Notes under the pieces: generated by a model | What the model was told of the DNA's origin: nothing | The model's input: the letters and a program-made list of their open reading frames with translations, nothing else | The model's database searches: none | Shown: positions 33,943 to 44,256 of the stretch, one piece after another | Layout: the number at the start of each line of letters is the position of its first letter | How positions within the stretch are numbered: the stretch's first letter is position 1 | Assembly: GCA_003134045.1 (NCBI GenBank) | Contig: PLAH01000063.1 | Location: 1 to 60,827 of the forward strand | DNA: 60,827 nucleotides | DNA from: Gammaproteobacteria bacterium | GTDB taxonomy: Bacteria > Pseudomonadota > Gammaproteobacteria > Steroidobacterales > Steroidobacteraceae | Direction: 5' to 3' | Translations under genes and position numbers: made by a program

Positions 33943-34988
33943 TTCGCCAACCGAAGCGCCCCTTTCTTCCATGGAAGACGGTGCGTCAACCCGGTTTTGC
34001 CCTGGTATTCCTCGCGATGCTCTACATACCAATCATAGTTGCGAATGAGTGCCATTCGATTGGAATACCGGGGAATGAACCCCAGGCGGCTTTCCATGTG
34101 TTCAATCGACACATAACTCTCCACGTCGGCCGTCTCGTAGATCCATTGGTGCAGCGGCGAGAGATGCACTGCTTCGAGCAGCTTGAGCAGTGCAATCACC
34201 GGTTTGGCCGGCAAACCGACCACGTGCTTCCCATGACCGGCTCGATCGAGCACGGCTTGAAAATTGTCGCGCATGGTGCCGAACTCCTTCGCCGCCACGT
34301 TGAAGGTGTCGTTCACGACCTGCGGGTCTCGGGTCGCGCACAGTACGATGACATCGCACAAGTCCGCGACGTCGAGCAGCTGATATCGATTGTTGCCGGT
34401 GCCGAGTACGGGAAAATTCTTTCCGCTATAGGCCCAGTCGTACAGCAGTTCGAAAACGCCGAGCCGTTCGGGCCCCACAAAGCTCTTGGGCCGAAGGATC
34501 GGTATGCAATGACCCGTTGCCCGGAATTCGCGGCACAGTCGCTCCGCCCTGATTTTCGCCACACCATAAGGCCCAACGCCCTGCAATGGATCGTGCTCGT
34601 AGACCGGGTGGTGATCCGGGATGCCGTAGACGGAGGTGGACGATATGAATATGAAGCGTCCGACCGCATGTTGGGCCGCAATTTCGAGCAGCGTCCGTGT
34701 GCCCCCCACATCGGTCGAATCGATCTCCTCCTCGCTCGCCAGCGGCAATGCCGCCGCGCAATGGACCACGATATCGATTCCTGCCATTGCACGTTCCACC
34801 GCTGCCGGATCGCGGATATCGGACTGCATCACATCCACCGCGTTCCGCTCCGGATACGCGAATGGCGCAATATCCATCGATCTTACCCGGTATCCAAGCG
34901 CCAATAAGTGGCGGCACAGGTTGATGCCGAGGAATCCGGCGCCGCCGGTGACCAGAATCGAGGGCTGCATGTCAGTACGCGCGCTCAT
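33930..34988 (-). CDS. NAD-dependent epimerase/dehydratase (extended SDR)
   Basis: 352 residues from ATG at 34988 (or ATG at 34970). N-terminal Rossmann motif TGGAGFLG, then FISSTSVYGI and the catalytic YGVAK (Tyr-x-x-x-Lys). Substrate-side segments include LLDVADLCDVIVLC and the conserved FNVAAKEFGTM. Extended SDRs of this type act on nucleotide sugars or on lipid-linked sugars. It overlaps the HAD-UbiA gene, so the two work in one pathway; a redox or epimerisation step on a polyprenyl-phosphoryl pentose is one possibility. The C-terminal 70 residues (SIEHMESRLGFIPRYS, YDWYVEHREEY) resemble those of other epimerases. Confidence 0.85.
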   Translation of the reverse strand: MSARTDMQPSILVTGGAGFLGINLCRHLLALGYRVRSMDIAPFAYPERNAVDVMQSDIRDPAAVERAMAGIDIVVHCAAALPLASEEEIDSTDVGGTRTLLEIAAQHAVGRFIFISSTSVYGIPDHHPVYEHDPLQGVGPYGVAKIRAERLCREFRATGHCIPILRPKSFVGPERLGVFELLYDWAYSGKNFPVLGTGNNRYQLLDVADLCDVIVLCATRDPQVVNDTFNVAAKEFGTMRDNFQAVLDRAGHGKHVVGLPAKPVIALLKLLEAVHLSPLHQWIYETADVESYVSIEHMESRLGFIPRYSNRMALIRNYDWYVEHREEYQGKTGLTHRLPWKKGALRLAKWFF

Positions 34989-35219
34989 CGCCGGGAAGAC
35001 GCGGCGTGTCGAGGGCACTCGCCGGTGCCGCGGTCGTACATTGCAGGCTGGCTCTGCCGGTGCGCATAACAGTGTCCGTCAAAATGTAGAGAGCATTGCA
35101 CGAGGCGTGGAAGTTAAATGCTACCAGCGTGTGACGCTATGCGGGGAAATATCGTCCTAGTAAGTACTTGCCATGGGCAAACCCTCGTGGGACCCTGTGA
35201 TTGGGCACCGGCGAGCGTG

Positions 35220-36842
35220 CTACATTTCCGGCTCCGCCGCCGACGAACCGGTTTTTTTCTGTTCCGGCTTCTCCGTCATGGTGGCTTCCGTGAGCAATAG
35301 AATACTGGCCACCGACACGGCATTTTGAAGCGCGATTCGCACGACCTTGGTCGGATCGACGATGCCCGCTTCCATCAGGTCGACATATTGCTTGCGTGAG
35401 GCATCGAAACCGACATTGCCGGCGGACTCCAACATCTTGCTGACGACGACACCGCCGTCGACCGCGGAATTGTCGGCAATCTGGCGGGCCGGGGCCTCGA
35501 GCGCCCGCCTGAGAATCTGAACGCCGGTCCGCTCGTCGCCTTCGCATTGCGTCTCGATCGCCGCGATGGCGCCGCTCGCCCGCAGCAGAGCCAATCCGCC
35601 TCCCGGCACGATCCCTTCGGCCACCGCCGCCTTCGTGGCGTTGATGGCATCGTCCAGCGCATCTTTCTTGGCCTTCATTTCCGACTCGGAAGGCGCACCC
35701 ACGCGGATCACGGCGACGCCGCCGGCCAGTTTGGCCAGGCGTTCCCGCAGCTTTTCCCGATCGTAATCACTGGTGACTTTGTCGATCTCGCGGCGAATTT
35801 GCTGCATGCGATCGTCGATGGCTTTGCGGGCGCCCGCTCCGCCGATAATCGTCGTATTGTCATGGTCGACAACGACGCGTTTTGCGCGCCCCAGCTGCTC
35901 CAGGTGGACATCTTCCAATTTAATGCCCAGCTCCTCCGCTATGACCTGACCGCCCGTCAGCGTCGCAATGTCCTGGAGCATGGCCTTGCGGCGGTCGCCG
36001 AATCCCGGCGCCTTGACGGCAACGCTCTTGAACACTCCTCTGACCTGATTGACGATGAGCGTCGCCAAAACCTCTCCTTCGACGTCCTCCGCAATCAACA
36101 GTATCGGCCGGCCGGCTTTGGCCGCCTGCTCGAGCAACGGCAGTAGATCTTTCAGGACATTCAACTTGCGGTCGCTCAGCAGCACATAGGCATCCTCGAG
36201 CACGACCTCCATCTTGTCGTTATCCGTGACGAAATAAGGGGATATATAGCCGCGATCGAATTGCATGCCCTCCACGACCTCCAGCGCGGTCTCGGTTGTC
36301 TTGGATTCCTCGGCCGTAATGACGCCTTCGCCGCCCACCTTCTCCATTGCCTGCGCGACGAGTTCACCGATGCTTTCGTCGTTGTGTGCCGAGATGGTCG
36401 CGACCTGGGCTTTCTCCTTGCGCGTCATGACCGGTTTTGACAATTTCTTCAGTTCCTCGACGACGGCAGTGAGCGCCCTATCGAGGCCGCGCTTGATATC
36501 GATCGCGCTGGCGCCCGCCGTGACATTGCGAACGCCCTCCAACAAAATGGCGTGCGCCAGAATGGTTGACGTGCTGGTACCGTCGCCCACCGCGTCCCCC
36601 GTTTTCTCCGCGGCCTGCCGCAGCATTTGGGCGCCGAGATTCTCCTCGGCATCCTCGAGACTCAGTTCCTTGGCGATGACGACGCCGTCGTTGCACACGA
36701 TCGGAGCGCCCCATTGCTTCTGGATCAACACCGACTTGGACTTAGGACCGAGCGTGATGCGAACGGCGTTCGCCAGCTGCGTGGCGCCGCGCAAAATCTT
36801 CTCGCGTGCGGCGGAGCCGAACAGCAATTGCTTGTATGCCAT
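35220..36842 (-). CDS. divergent GroEL-type chaperonin (orphan)
   Basis: 540 residues, full length. ATPase motifs are kept: [20 protein letters not shown], the VGDGTSTST loop, and [21 protein letters not shown], which holds the hydrolytic Asp equivalent to E. coli Asp398. The apical domain ([29 protein letters not shown]-type segment) is present. It differs from housekeeping GroEL in the N-terminus ([15 protein letters not shown]), in GDGTS for GDGTT, and in the C-terminus, which lacks the Gly-Gly-Met repeats and ends in SSAAEPEM. No groES lies beside it, and no CIRCE element is visible upstream. It is probably a second, specialised chaperonin. Confidence 0.93.
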   Translation of the reverse strand: MAYKQLLFGSAAREKILRGATQLANAVRITLGPKSKSVLIQKQWGAPIVCNDGVVIAKELSLEDAEENLGAQMLRQAAEKTGDAVGDGTSTSTILAHAILLEGVRNVTAGASAIDIKRGLDRALTAVVEELKKLSKPVMTRKEKAQVATISAHNDESIGELVAQAMEKVGGEGVITAEESKTTETALEVVEGMQFDRGYISPYFVTDNDKMEVVLEDAYVLLSDRKLNVLKDLLPLLEQAAKAGRPILLIAEDVEGEVLATLIVNQVRGVFKSVAVKAPGFGDRRKAMLQDIATLTGGQVIAEELGIKLEDVHLEQLGRAKRVVVDHDNTTIIGGAGARKAIDDRMQQIRREIDKVTSDYDREKLRERLAKLAGGVAVIRVGAPSESEMKAKKDALDDAINATKAAVAEGIVPGGGLALLRASGAIAAIETQCEGDERTGVQILRRALEAPARQIADNSAVDGGVVVSKMLESAGNVGFDASRKQYVDLMEAGIVDPTKVVRIALQNAVSVASILLLTEATMTEKPEQKKTGSSAAEPEM

Positions 36843-36902
36843 GACGATGTTCCGATGTCCGACCGATGCCGGTAGTGTGCGCAGGCGTCGGCCATTTCGC
36901 TA

Positions 36903-36936
36903 CGGGAAATCAACCTAGCGCGCTGCAGGTTGCCCG
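36903..36936 (-). terminator. inverted repeat between the yhhJ-like gene and groEL paralog
   Basis: ACGGG...CAACCT and AGGTTG...CCCGT pair around a 10-base loop (AGCGCGCTGC), with a 4-base bulge in one arm. It lies 15 bases downstream of the stop of the last gene of the exporter operon (minus strand) and 60 bases before the chaperonin start. No T-run follows, so the call rests on position and pairing only. Confidence 0.35.
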
Positions 36937-36951
36937 TAGTGCGGCCCAAGA

Positions 36952-38073
36952 TCAGGCCATCCGCCCGATGGTCTTGCGGAAGCGGTTCAGCGAAATGGCG
37001 AACAACACCGTGCCGATCGCCGCCAGCGCCAGAAACTGCGGCCACACGACGGCGATCCCGGCGCCGCGATAGAGGATGGCCTGGGCCAAGGCCACGAAGT
37101 GCGTGGTGGGCGCGGCCAGCATGAGGTCCTGTACTACCTGGGGCATGCTCTCGCGCGGCGTCACGCTGCCGGAGAGGAGTTGCAGCGGCAACAGGACCAG
37201 CACCGCCAGCATGCCGAACTGCGGCATGGAGCGCGCCAGCGTGGCCATGAAGATGCCCATCGAGGTGGTGGCGAACAGGTCCAGCGCGGCGCCGGTGAGG
37301 AATAGCGGCACCGAGCCCTCGACGGGCACGCCCAGCACGCCCTGAACCACGATCAGCAGCGCGGCCGTCGCGCATAGCAACACCACCAGTCCCATGGACC
37401 AGATCTTCGCCAGCATGATTTCCGCCGGCGTCACCGGCATCACCAGCAGGTGCTCGATCGTACCGTGCTCGCGCTCGCGGATGAGCGCGGCGCCGGTCAG
37501 GATGATCGACAGGAGGGTGACGAGGTTGATGATCTCCATCAACGCGCCGAACCAGGTTTGCTCCAGGTTGGGGTTGAAGCGCACGCGCAATGCCAGGTTC
37601 ACGGGCAGTACGCCGCCACGGTAGCGCTGCACGAATTCATCCACCTCAGCGAGCACGATCTGCTGGACGTAGCCGTTGCCGGTGAAGGCCTGGGTCATGC
37701 GCGTGGCGTCGACATTGAGCTGGATCGCCGGCGACTTGCCGGCCAAAACGTCGCGCTGAAAGTCAGGCGGAATGTCCAGCGCAAAGGTGTAGTCGCCGGC
37801 GTCCATCCCCGCATCCGCCGCCCGCAGCGAGATCATCGCCGGCGTCGTGAATTGCGGCGGATAGAAGGCGGACGCAATGCGCGCAGACAGCGGCGAGGCG
37901 TCCTCGTCGACGATGGCGATCGGTGCGTGATGCAGGGTCTCGGGCATCGCCGTGGCCGCGACGTAGATCTCCCCCGTGAAACAGTAGGCAATCAAGATCA
38001 GCATGATCGGATCGCGCGCCAGGCTCCACAGCTCCTTGATGCCCAGACGGTAAATATTGGCGATGCGCGGCAT
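36952..38073 (-). CDS. yhhJ: ABC-2 type permease, YhhJ-like
   Basis: 373 residues from ATG at 38073, three bases after the stop of the rbbA remnant and preceded by CAGGAGG. Layout of ABC-2 exporters: first helix (about 22-42, PIMLILIAYCFTGEIYVAAT), a periplasmic domain (about 45-170; APIAIVDEDASPLSARIA, DYTFALDIPPDFQRDVLAGK), then five helices containing EREHGTIEHLLVMPVTPAEI and QLLSGSVTPRESMPQ. In E. coli this protein works with RbbA (YhiH) and the HlyD-like YhiI. The gene itself looks intact although its partner upstream is broken. Confidence 0.88.
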   Translation of the reverse strand: MPRIANIYRLGIKELWSLARDPIMLILIAYCFTGEIYVAATAMPETLHHAPIAIVDEDASPLSARIASAFYPPQFTTPAMISLRAADAGMDAGDYTFALDIPPDFQRDVLAGKSPAIQLNVDATRMTQAFTGNGYVQQIVLAEVDEFVQRYRGGVLPVNLALRVRFNPNLEQTWFGALMEIINLVTLLSIILTGAALIREREHGTIEHLLVMPVTPAEIMLAKIWSMGLVVLLCATAALLIVVQGVLGVPVEGSVPLFLTGAALDLFATTSMGIFMATLARSMPQFGMLAVLVLLPLQLLSGSVTPRESMPQVVQDLMLAAPTTHFVALAQAILYRGAGIAVVWPQFLALAAIGTVLFAISLNRFRKTIGRMA

Positions 38074-38075
38074 CT

Positions 38076-40255
38076 TCACGCCTCCTGTTTCTTCAGCAGC
38101 GCGATCGAGAGGCCCAGAACCACCGGCACCAACAGCAGCAGCGGCCAGAACGAGGACTGCAGAGCCGGGAAGCTCAGCGCCTTGCTGAATACGCCGCGGC
38201 TGACGGTCAGGAAATAGGTGGCGGGATAGATGCGGCCAATGATCGCGCCCGCCCCTTCCAACGACGACACCGGATCGATCATGCCGGTGAACTGCACGCA
38301 CGGGATCAGGGTGCCGATCAGGGTCACGGCGATCGCCGCGATCTGGCTGCGGGTGAACGTGGAGATGAACAGGCCGAAGCCGGTCGAGAACACCACGAAG
38401 ATCAGCGCCGCCGTTGCCAGCGTCAGGAAACTGCCCTTGACCGGCACGCCGAAAGCGATGACGGCGAGGACGCTCAACAGCCCGAAGTTGAACATCCCCA
38501 GAACGATATAGGGCAACTGCTTGCCGAACAGGAACTCGCTGCGGGTGACCGGAGTGACGTAGAGGTTGATGATCGAGCCCAGGGACGGCCCACGCTGAAG
38601 CGCCGCGGGGCCGCCGCGGCAGCCGGTGCAGGGAACGCGGCCGGAGGGGCCGGAGGGGCCGGCGATCGCGGCGGCGCGTCGGTCGGTGCCTCGGTGGCAC
38701 CTGCACCGGCGTCCTCCAAGTAGCCGATGAATGCCTGTTCGAGCGTGGCGGCGCCGCGCCGGCGCACCAGTTCGGCCGGAGCGTCGCTCACCAGCACCCG
38801 GCCTGCGTGCATCAGCGAAATCCGGTCGCAGCGTTCGGCCTCGTTCATGAAGTGTGTGGAGATGAAGATCGTTACCCGGTCGTTGCGCGCCAGATCGATC
38901 AGCAACTGCCAGAAGGAATCGCGTGCGATGGGATCCACGCCCGAGGTCGGTTCGTCCAGAATCAGCAACTCTGGCTTGTGGATCATGGCCACCGCCAGCG
39001 ACAGGCGCTGGCGCACGCCCAACGGCAGCGCATCGGGGAGCGTATCCAGATTGACGCCCAGCCCGAAGCGAGCCACCATCTCCTCGACCCGCGCCGGCGC
39101 GTCGGCCTCCGGCACCTGGTACAGGCGCGCGTGCAGCACCAGGTTCTGCTGTACCGTCAGTTCCGTGTACAGCGAAAACGCCTGCGACATATAGCCCACG
39201 CGCCGTCGGGTCTCGATGTCCTTCGGGTCCACGTCGCGGCCGAACAGCCGGGCCTGACCCTCGCTGGCCGGCAGCAGGCCGGTCAGCATCTTCATCGTCG
39301 TCGACTTGCCGCAGCCATTGGAGCCCAAGAAGCCGAAGATCTCGCCCCGGCGGATCAGAAAGCTGACATGATCCACGGCGAGGAAATCACCGAAGCGCAT
39401 GGTGAGACCCTGGGCCTCGATCGCGATCTCGGCATGATCGGAGGCCAACGGCGGAATCGACACGGCCCGATGGCCGCGCCGCTTCTCCTCTGGCAGCAGT
39501 GCGATAAAAGCATTCTCGAGCGACGTGCTGCCGGTGCGCGTGAGCAGTTCCTGCGGGGTGCCGGCGGCCAGCACCCGGCCGCCGTCCATCGCCATCAGCC
39601 AGTCGAAGCGCTGCGCCTCTTCCATGTAGGCCGTGGCCACGATCACGCTCATGTCCGCTGACCCGCTGCGGATGTGTCCGATCAGATCCCAGAACTGCGC
39701 GCGCGCCAGCGGATCGACGCCGGTGGTCGGTTCATCCAGGATCAACAGCGTCGGGTCGTGAATCAGCGCGCAGCACAGGCCGAGCTTCTGCTTCATGCCG
39801 CCGGAGAGCTGGCCTACGGTGCGCGACAGGAACGCATACAGGCCGGTGCTGTGAGTCAGTTCGTCGATGCGCCGCCGGCGTTCGGCGGCCGAATGGCCGA
39901 ACAGGCGGCCGAAGAACTGCAGGTTCTCCTCGATCGAGAGCGTGGGATAGAGGTTCTTGCCCAGACCCTGGGGCATGTAGGCGATGTGGGGGCACACTCT
40001 ATTGCGGTGACCGGCACTCGCCATATCGCCGCCCAGCACCTGCACACTGCCCTGCTGCACCTGCCGGGCGCCGGATAGGAGTGCCAAAAGACTGGACTTG
40101 CCCACACCATCCGGTCCGATCAGGCCGGCCATGCAGCCGCCGGGTATATTCTGCGTGATATCGTCGAGCGCCCGCGTTTTGCCGTATCGCAGACTGACGC
40201 CGGTCAGACGGGCCACGGGGCCGGGAATGACCGGCGCGGGGACGGACATCGCCAT
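38076..40255 (-). pseudogene. rbbA: rbbA/yhiH-like tandem ABC ATPase-permease, internal deletion and frameshift
   Basis: The intact protein has two ATPase domains followed by an ABC-2 permease in about 900 residues. Here the two ATPases are complete: first Walker [30 protein letters not shown]; second [20 protein letters not shown]. After the Pro/Ala linker and PRRFSV the frame runs into nonsense and stops near 38474. The permease C-terminus continues in another frame with [30 protein letters not shown] and so on, to a stop at 38076. The first membrane helix and the large periplasmic domain are missing, so about 200 or more codons were lost at about 38580-38600 with a frame change. The ATPase part could still be made but would lack its channel. 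Confidence 0.85.
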
Positions 40256-40283
40256 GGCTATCCGGCGATGATGATCGGGACGA

Positions 40284-41441
40284 TCATTCCGGCACCTTGA
40301 CGCTCAAGTTCGCCGGCCACGGTACGCGCGGATCGAGCTTGAGCCAGGCCACGCCGGGCAGACCGGTTTTGACCAGGGTCAGATGTTTCTCGAGCAATTC
40401 CCGGCTGATGCGTGCCTTGACGCGGAACATGAGCTTCTGCCGCTCGCTCTCGGTCTCCACGGTCTTGGGCGTGAACTGCGCCGTACTGGAGACGTAGGAC
40501 ACCGTCGCCGGAATCACGTACTGGGGCGCGGCATCGAGTGTGATGTGTACCTCGCTGCCCAGCGGCACTTTGCCGACCACCGTCTCGGGTAGAAAAAAAG
40601 TCATGTAAACGTCGCCGAGATCGACGAGATTCAGCACCCTGCCGCCGCTGCCCAACACTTCGCCGGGTTCGGCGATGCGGTATTGCACGCGGCCGTCGCG
40701 CGGCGACTTGAGTTGGCTATCCGTGATGTCCGCCTCGACGCGGGCGACGGTGGCCTCGGCGGCCGCGACGCTGGAGCCGGCCCCGACGACCTGAGCCTGC
40801 GCGGCCTCGATCGCGGCCTGCCCGGCGCTCACCTGGGCGTGCGCCGCGATCAACGCGGCCTGCGCGCTGCGCACCCGGGCGCGGTCATCATCGAGTTCCT
40901 GAATCGAGGCGGCGCCCTCCCGCGACAGGGTGTCGGATCGAGCGAGCCGCCGCCCTGCAGCATCCAGTTCACTCTCGCGCTGCCCGACGACCGCTTGCAA
41001 GGCGGCCTTGTCGCTTTGGCGCACGGCGACTTGCGCCTTGGCACTCGCCACCGCGTTGACGGCCTCCCGGTACCGGGCGCGCGCTTCATCGCGCTGCGCG
41101 TCGAGCACATCGAGCTGCATTTGCGCCAAGGGTTGCCCGGCGTGCACGAAATCCCCTTCATTGACCATGATGTCCTGCACCCGTCCGGGAAGCTTGGTCG
41201 CGACATCGATCTCGGTGGCCTCGATACGGCCGTTACCGCTGACGAAGCCTATGCCGGGGCCCTTGGGACGCAGCAACATCCACGCCACCCCACCGGCGAG
41301 TACCAAGGCAACGACAATGATCGCCGGAATCAATCTTTTCTTCAGTTTCGTGGTCACCGTCGCCGCCGGCGCGACGGCCGGGGCGGGCGGCGCCGCGGTC
41401 GAAGCGGTTTCATGGGTTGATGGGGTATCCGTTGGATTCAT
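40284..41441 (-). CDS. HlyD-family periplasmic adaptor (YhiI-like)
   Basis: 385 residues from ATG at 41441. A Thr/Ala/Pro-rich cytoplasmic tail (1-30), one membrane helix (about 37-55, [19 protein letters not shown]), a lipoyl half ([35 protein letters not shown]), a long alpha-helical hairpin (about 110-230), the second lipoyl half ([20 protein letters not shown]) and a beta-barrel ([20 protein letters not shown]). It would connect the RbbA/YhhJ transporter to an outer-membrane factor. The gene is intact but both the outer-membrane gene upstream and rbbA downstream are broken. Confidence 0.9.
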   Translation of the reverse strand: MNPTDTPSTHETASTAAPPAPAVAPAATVTTKLKKRLIPAIIVVALVLAGGVAWMLLRPKGPGIGFVSGNGRIEATEIDVATKLPGRVQDIMVNEGDFVHAGQPLAQMQLDVLDAQRDEARARYREAVNAVASAKAQVAVRQSDKAALQAVVGQRESELDAAGRRLARSDTLSREGAASIQELDDDRARVRSAQAALIAAHAQVSAGQAAIEAAQAQVVGAGSSVAAAEATVARVEADITDSQLKSPRDGRVQYRIAEPGEVLGSGGRVLNLVDLGDVYMTFFLPETVVGKVPLGSEVHITLDAAPQYVIPATVSYVSSTAQFTPKTVETESERQKLMFRVKARISRELLEKHLTLVKTGLPGVAWLKLDPRVPWPANLSVKVPE

Positions 41442-41464
41442 GGAGCGGTCTTCTCGTGGGAAAT

Positions 41465-42460
41465 CTAAGGAGCACGGCTTGCCGATACGGATATCAATTC
41501 CGTCGTACCGCCGCCGAGCGCCGCGTACAGGCTCACCCGGCTCGACAATAGCGCGCTGCGCGTTTGCACCAATTGCTGCTCGACCGACAACAGATCGCGC
41601 TGGGCGTCGAGCACTTCCAAGAAAGCGGCGGCGCCGTTGTCGTAGCGCAGCGTGGCCAGGCGCGCGCGTTCGGTCTGCGCGGCGAGCGTGTTCTGCTGGA
41701 TGCGGACCTGTTCGGTGAGCCATCGGCGTGCGGACAAGGCATCGGAGACGTCGCGGAACGCATTCTGAATCGACTTCTCATAACTGGCGACGGCCAGGTC
41801 GCTGCGCACGTTGGCCAGATCGAGATTGGCGCGGTTGCGTCCGGCGTCGAAGATCGGCAGCGAAATACTGGGCAGGAAGGTCCAGGAGCGGCTGCCGGCC
41901 CCGAACAGCCCGTCAAGCTCTGCACTGGCGCTGCCGAAGGCGCCGGTCAGCGTCACGCGCGGAAAGAACGCCGCCCGTGCAGCACCGATGTTGGTGAGCG
42001 CGGCCTTCAGTTGGTGCTCCGCGGCGGCGATGTCAGGGCGGCTGGTCAAGAGGTCCGACGGCAGGCCGACCCGCAGTTCACTGAGCACGGATTGATCATC
42101 GACACCGCCCTGCCCCGGTGCCCAATCGACCGGGGTACCCACCAGCAGCGTCAGCGCATGCGCCTGCGCGGCGCGCTGCTGCTCGAGTTGCGCGGACAAG
42201 CTCTGCGCCTGCCACAGCAGCGTTTCAACCTGGGTCAGATCCAACTTCGAGGTCGAACCGACCTCGAAGCGGCGCTTGAAGATGCGGAACGATTCCTCGC
42301 GGCTCGCCACGGTCTTGCGCGCCAGCACCAGGCGCTCATCCAGTTCGCGCAGTCTCAAGTAGCCCTGCGCCACCTGCGTCACCAGACTGATCGCCGCGGC
42401 GCGGCGCGCCGCATCGGTGGCGAGAAAATTCTCCAGCGACGACTGCTCGAGGCTGCGCAT
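41465..42460 (-). pseudogene. outer-membrane factor (NodT family), 5'-truncated
   Basis: The sequence from RSLEQSSLENFLATDAARRA to the end (TTELISVSASRAP) covers the C-terminal 330 residues of an OprM/NodT-type protein, including SRPDIAAAEHQLKAALTNIG and FLPSISLPIFDAGRNRANLDL. The signal peptide, lipobox and first repeat, about 130 residues, are missing. Upstream of residue RSLEQ the frame reads through a short tandem repeat into unrelated sequence, and the only in-frame start is a TTG at 42637 with no signal peptide. It belonged to the HlyD/RbbA/YhhJ operon. Confidence 0.8.
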
Positions 42461-42517
42461 ACGTTTATCCGCCCGGCGCATGGCTTTATCCGTCCAGCGC
42501 ATGGCCTTAAGAATTCG
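42455..42517. repeat. 21-bp tandem repeat (about 2.5 copies) at the broken end of the OMF gene
   Basis: Three consecutive 21-bp units start at 42455, 42476 and 42497, each beginning CGCAT. Units 1 and 2 share about 16 of 21 bases (TTTATCCG core); unit 3 shares only the first half. They lie exactly where the outer-membrane factor gene loses its 5' part, so they mark the rearrangement joint. Confidence 0.5.
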
Positions 42518-42636
42518 GGCAAGGGACAGGACGAGCAGCGGGTATCCCCTATTCGAGCGGCCGGTCCTCGAATAATGGAGTCTCGACAGTTCCTGTACCG
42601 TTGGCACAGTGGGCTGGTTATTGACGGAATTCAACA

Positions 42637-44256
42637 ATGGGCACTCTCGTCGCGACCGACTTAGGTCGAAACACGATTACCGCGGAATTCACGCCCGCCA
42701 GCCTGGCGGAGTCGGCATTCCCTCATTCCGTCACTCGCTTGGAAGTCCGGGAGACCCCGGTGTCTTGGGTGATTCTGACCGGCTCATTTGCCTATAAGAT
42801 CAAAAAGGCCGTCAAACTGGACTTCCTCGATGCATCGACTCTGGCGCGGCGGCGCTATTTGTGCGCAGAGGAGTTGCGGCTCAACCGCCGACTGGCGGCC
42901 GATCTGTACTTGGATGTCGTGGCAATCACACGGGAAACGGATGGCGTGCGCGTCGGAGGCGGCAGCGGTGAGGTCATCGAATATGCCGTTCGGATGAAGC
43001 AATTCGAGCCCTCGCAAGAGCTGGTGGCACTGCTCGAGCGCGGCGAGGTGAGCCACCACGAGTTCGTCGATCTGGCGCGACGATTGGCGCATTTTCACGA
43101 CACGGCGCCCAAGGCGCCGATCGACGAGGAATTCTCCCATACGGCGGATTTGCAGCGCGCGGTGCTCGGCAATTTGGCCATTCTCCTCTCGCACCTCGAC
43201 GCCGATACCACGCTGCCCGAGATGGCATTTCTCATTGACTGGACGCACGACTACCTGCATGACTCGCTGGCCCAATTGCGCGTGCGCGAGCAGGGCGGCG
43301 CGATCCGCGAATGTCACGGCGATTTGCATGCGCACAATATCGCCCGCTGGTGCGCTCGATTGGTACCGTTCGATTGCCTGGAATTCGATCCGAAACTTCG
43401 CTGGATCGACGTGATGAACGACGTGGCCTTCCTCGTGATGGACCTGACGGCGCGCGGGCGCAAGGATCTGGCATTTGTGTTTCTGAACGCGTACCTGGAA
43501 TGCACCGGCGACTACGCGGGCGTTCGGCATCTGTCGTTCTATTCGGTGTATCGCGCGCTGGTTCGAGCGATGGTCGACAGTCTCGGGGCGAGCGAGGATT
43601 CCGCACACCGGCATGAATTCCAAAATCGATTGCGGATGCGGGTGAAGGCCGCCGCCACCTACGTCGATCGATCTGCGCCCACGCTGTTCATCATGCACGG
43701 CCTGTCGGGTTCGGGTAAGTCCTGGCTGAGTGAACGCCTCGTACCGCAATTGGGCGCGGTCCGCATACGATCCGACGTGGAGCGCAAACGCGCGGAGGGC
43801 CTCCCAACGTCAAGAGTTCACGATATCGGTCCAGAAGAGGGCCTTTACACGCCCAAGATCAACCGCCGCACCTATGCGCACCTGCTGGAATGCACGCAGA
43901 GCTGCCTGAAGGGAGGTGTGGATACCCTCGTGGATGCTGCGTTCCTCAGTGGTGAGAATCGCCGTTCGTTTCGCGATTTGGCCCTGCGCGAGGGATGCCG
44001 TTTTATCATTCTGGCGTGTGAGGCAGATCCCGTCGTCCTCACCCGGCGCATCGAGAAAAGACGCCGGTTGGGTGTCGATCCGTCGGATGCAAGCGTGGAA
44101 GTCCTCGATCGGCAGCTGCAGACCAGAGAGCCGTTGAAGGCCGACGAGCAATCGGATGTCATCGTGGTCGATACGACGGAGGTACACTCCGTTCAGAACG
44201 CTTTCGCAGCCATCCAGGACCGTTTGGAATCGACGATTACCGAGCCGCCGACTTAG
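42637..44256 (+). CDS. APH-like phosphotransferase/P-loop kinase fusion
   Basis: 539 residues. The N-terminal 340 residues have a kinase-like fold of the aminoglycoside phosphotransferase type: SFAYKIKKAVKLDFLD (nucleotide-binding Lys), the catalytic loop CHGDLHAHNIARW, and FDCLEFDPKLRWIDVMNDVAFLVMDL. Residues 350-539 are an AAA/adenylate-kinase-like domain with Walker A HGLSGSGKS and a second motif DVERKRAEGL. Proteins of this two-domain type are annotated as bifunctional phosphotransferase/ATP-binding protein; the substrate is unknown and antibiotic resistance should not be assumed. It is divergent from the OMF relic with no space between. Same gene neighbourhood type (Hsp20, GroEL, RbbA/YhhJ) suggests a stress role. 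Confidence 0.88.
   Translation: MGTLVATDLGRNTITAEFTPASLAESAFPHSVTRLEVRETPVSWVILTGSFAYKIKKAVKLDFLDASTLARRRYLCAEELRLNRRLAADLYLDVVAITRETDGVRVGGGSGEVIEYAVRMKQFEPSQELVALLERGEVSHHEFVDLARRLAHFHDTAPKAPIDEEFSHTADLQRAVLGNLAILLSHLDADTTLPEMAFLIDWTHDYLHDSLAQLRVREQGGAIRECHGDLHAHNIARWCARLVPFDCLEFDPKLRWIDVMNDVAFLVMDLTARGRKDLAFVFLNAYLECTGDYAGVRHLSFYSVYRALVRAMVDSLGASEDSAHRHEFQNRLRMRVKAAATYVDRSAPTLFIMHGLSGSGKSWLSERLVPQLGAVRIRSDVERKRAEGLPTSRVHDIGPEEGLYTPKINRRTYAHLLECTQSCLKGGVDTLVDAAFLSGENRRSFRDLALREGCRFIILACEADPVVLTRRIEKRRRLGVDPSDASVEVLDRQLQTREPLKADEQSDVIVVDTTEVHSVQNAFAAIQDRLESTITEPPT

Noticed and set aside
35220..36842. Housekeeping groEL
   Set aside because: No groES beside it, no Gly-Gly-Met tail and divergent loops point to a paralogue.
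42637..44256. Aminoglycoside resistance gene
   Set aside because: The APH-like fold is fused to a kinase domain and lies in a stress-gene context; the fold alone does not show antibiotic phosphorylation.
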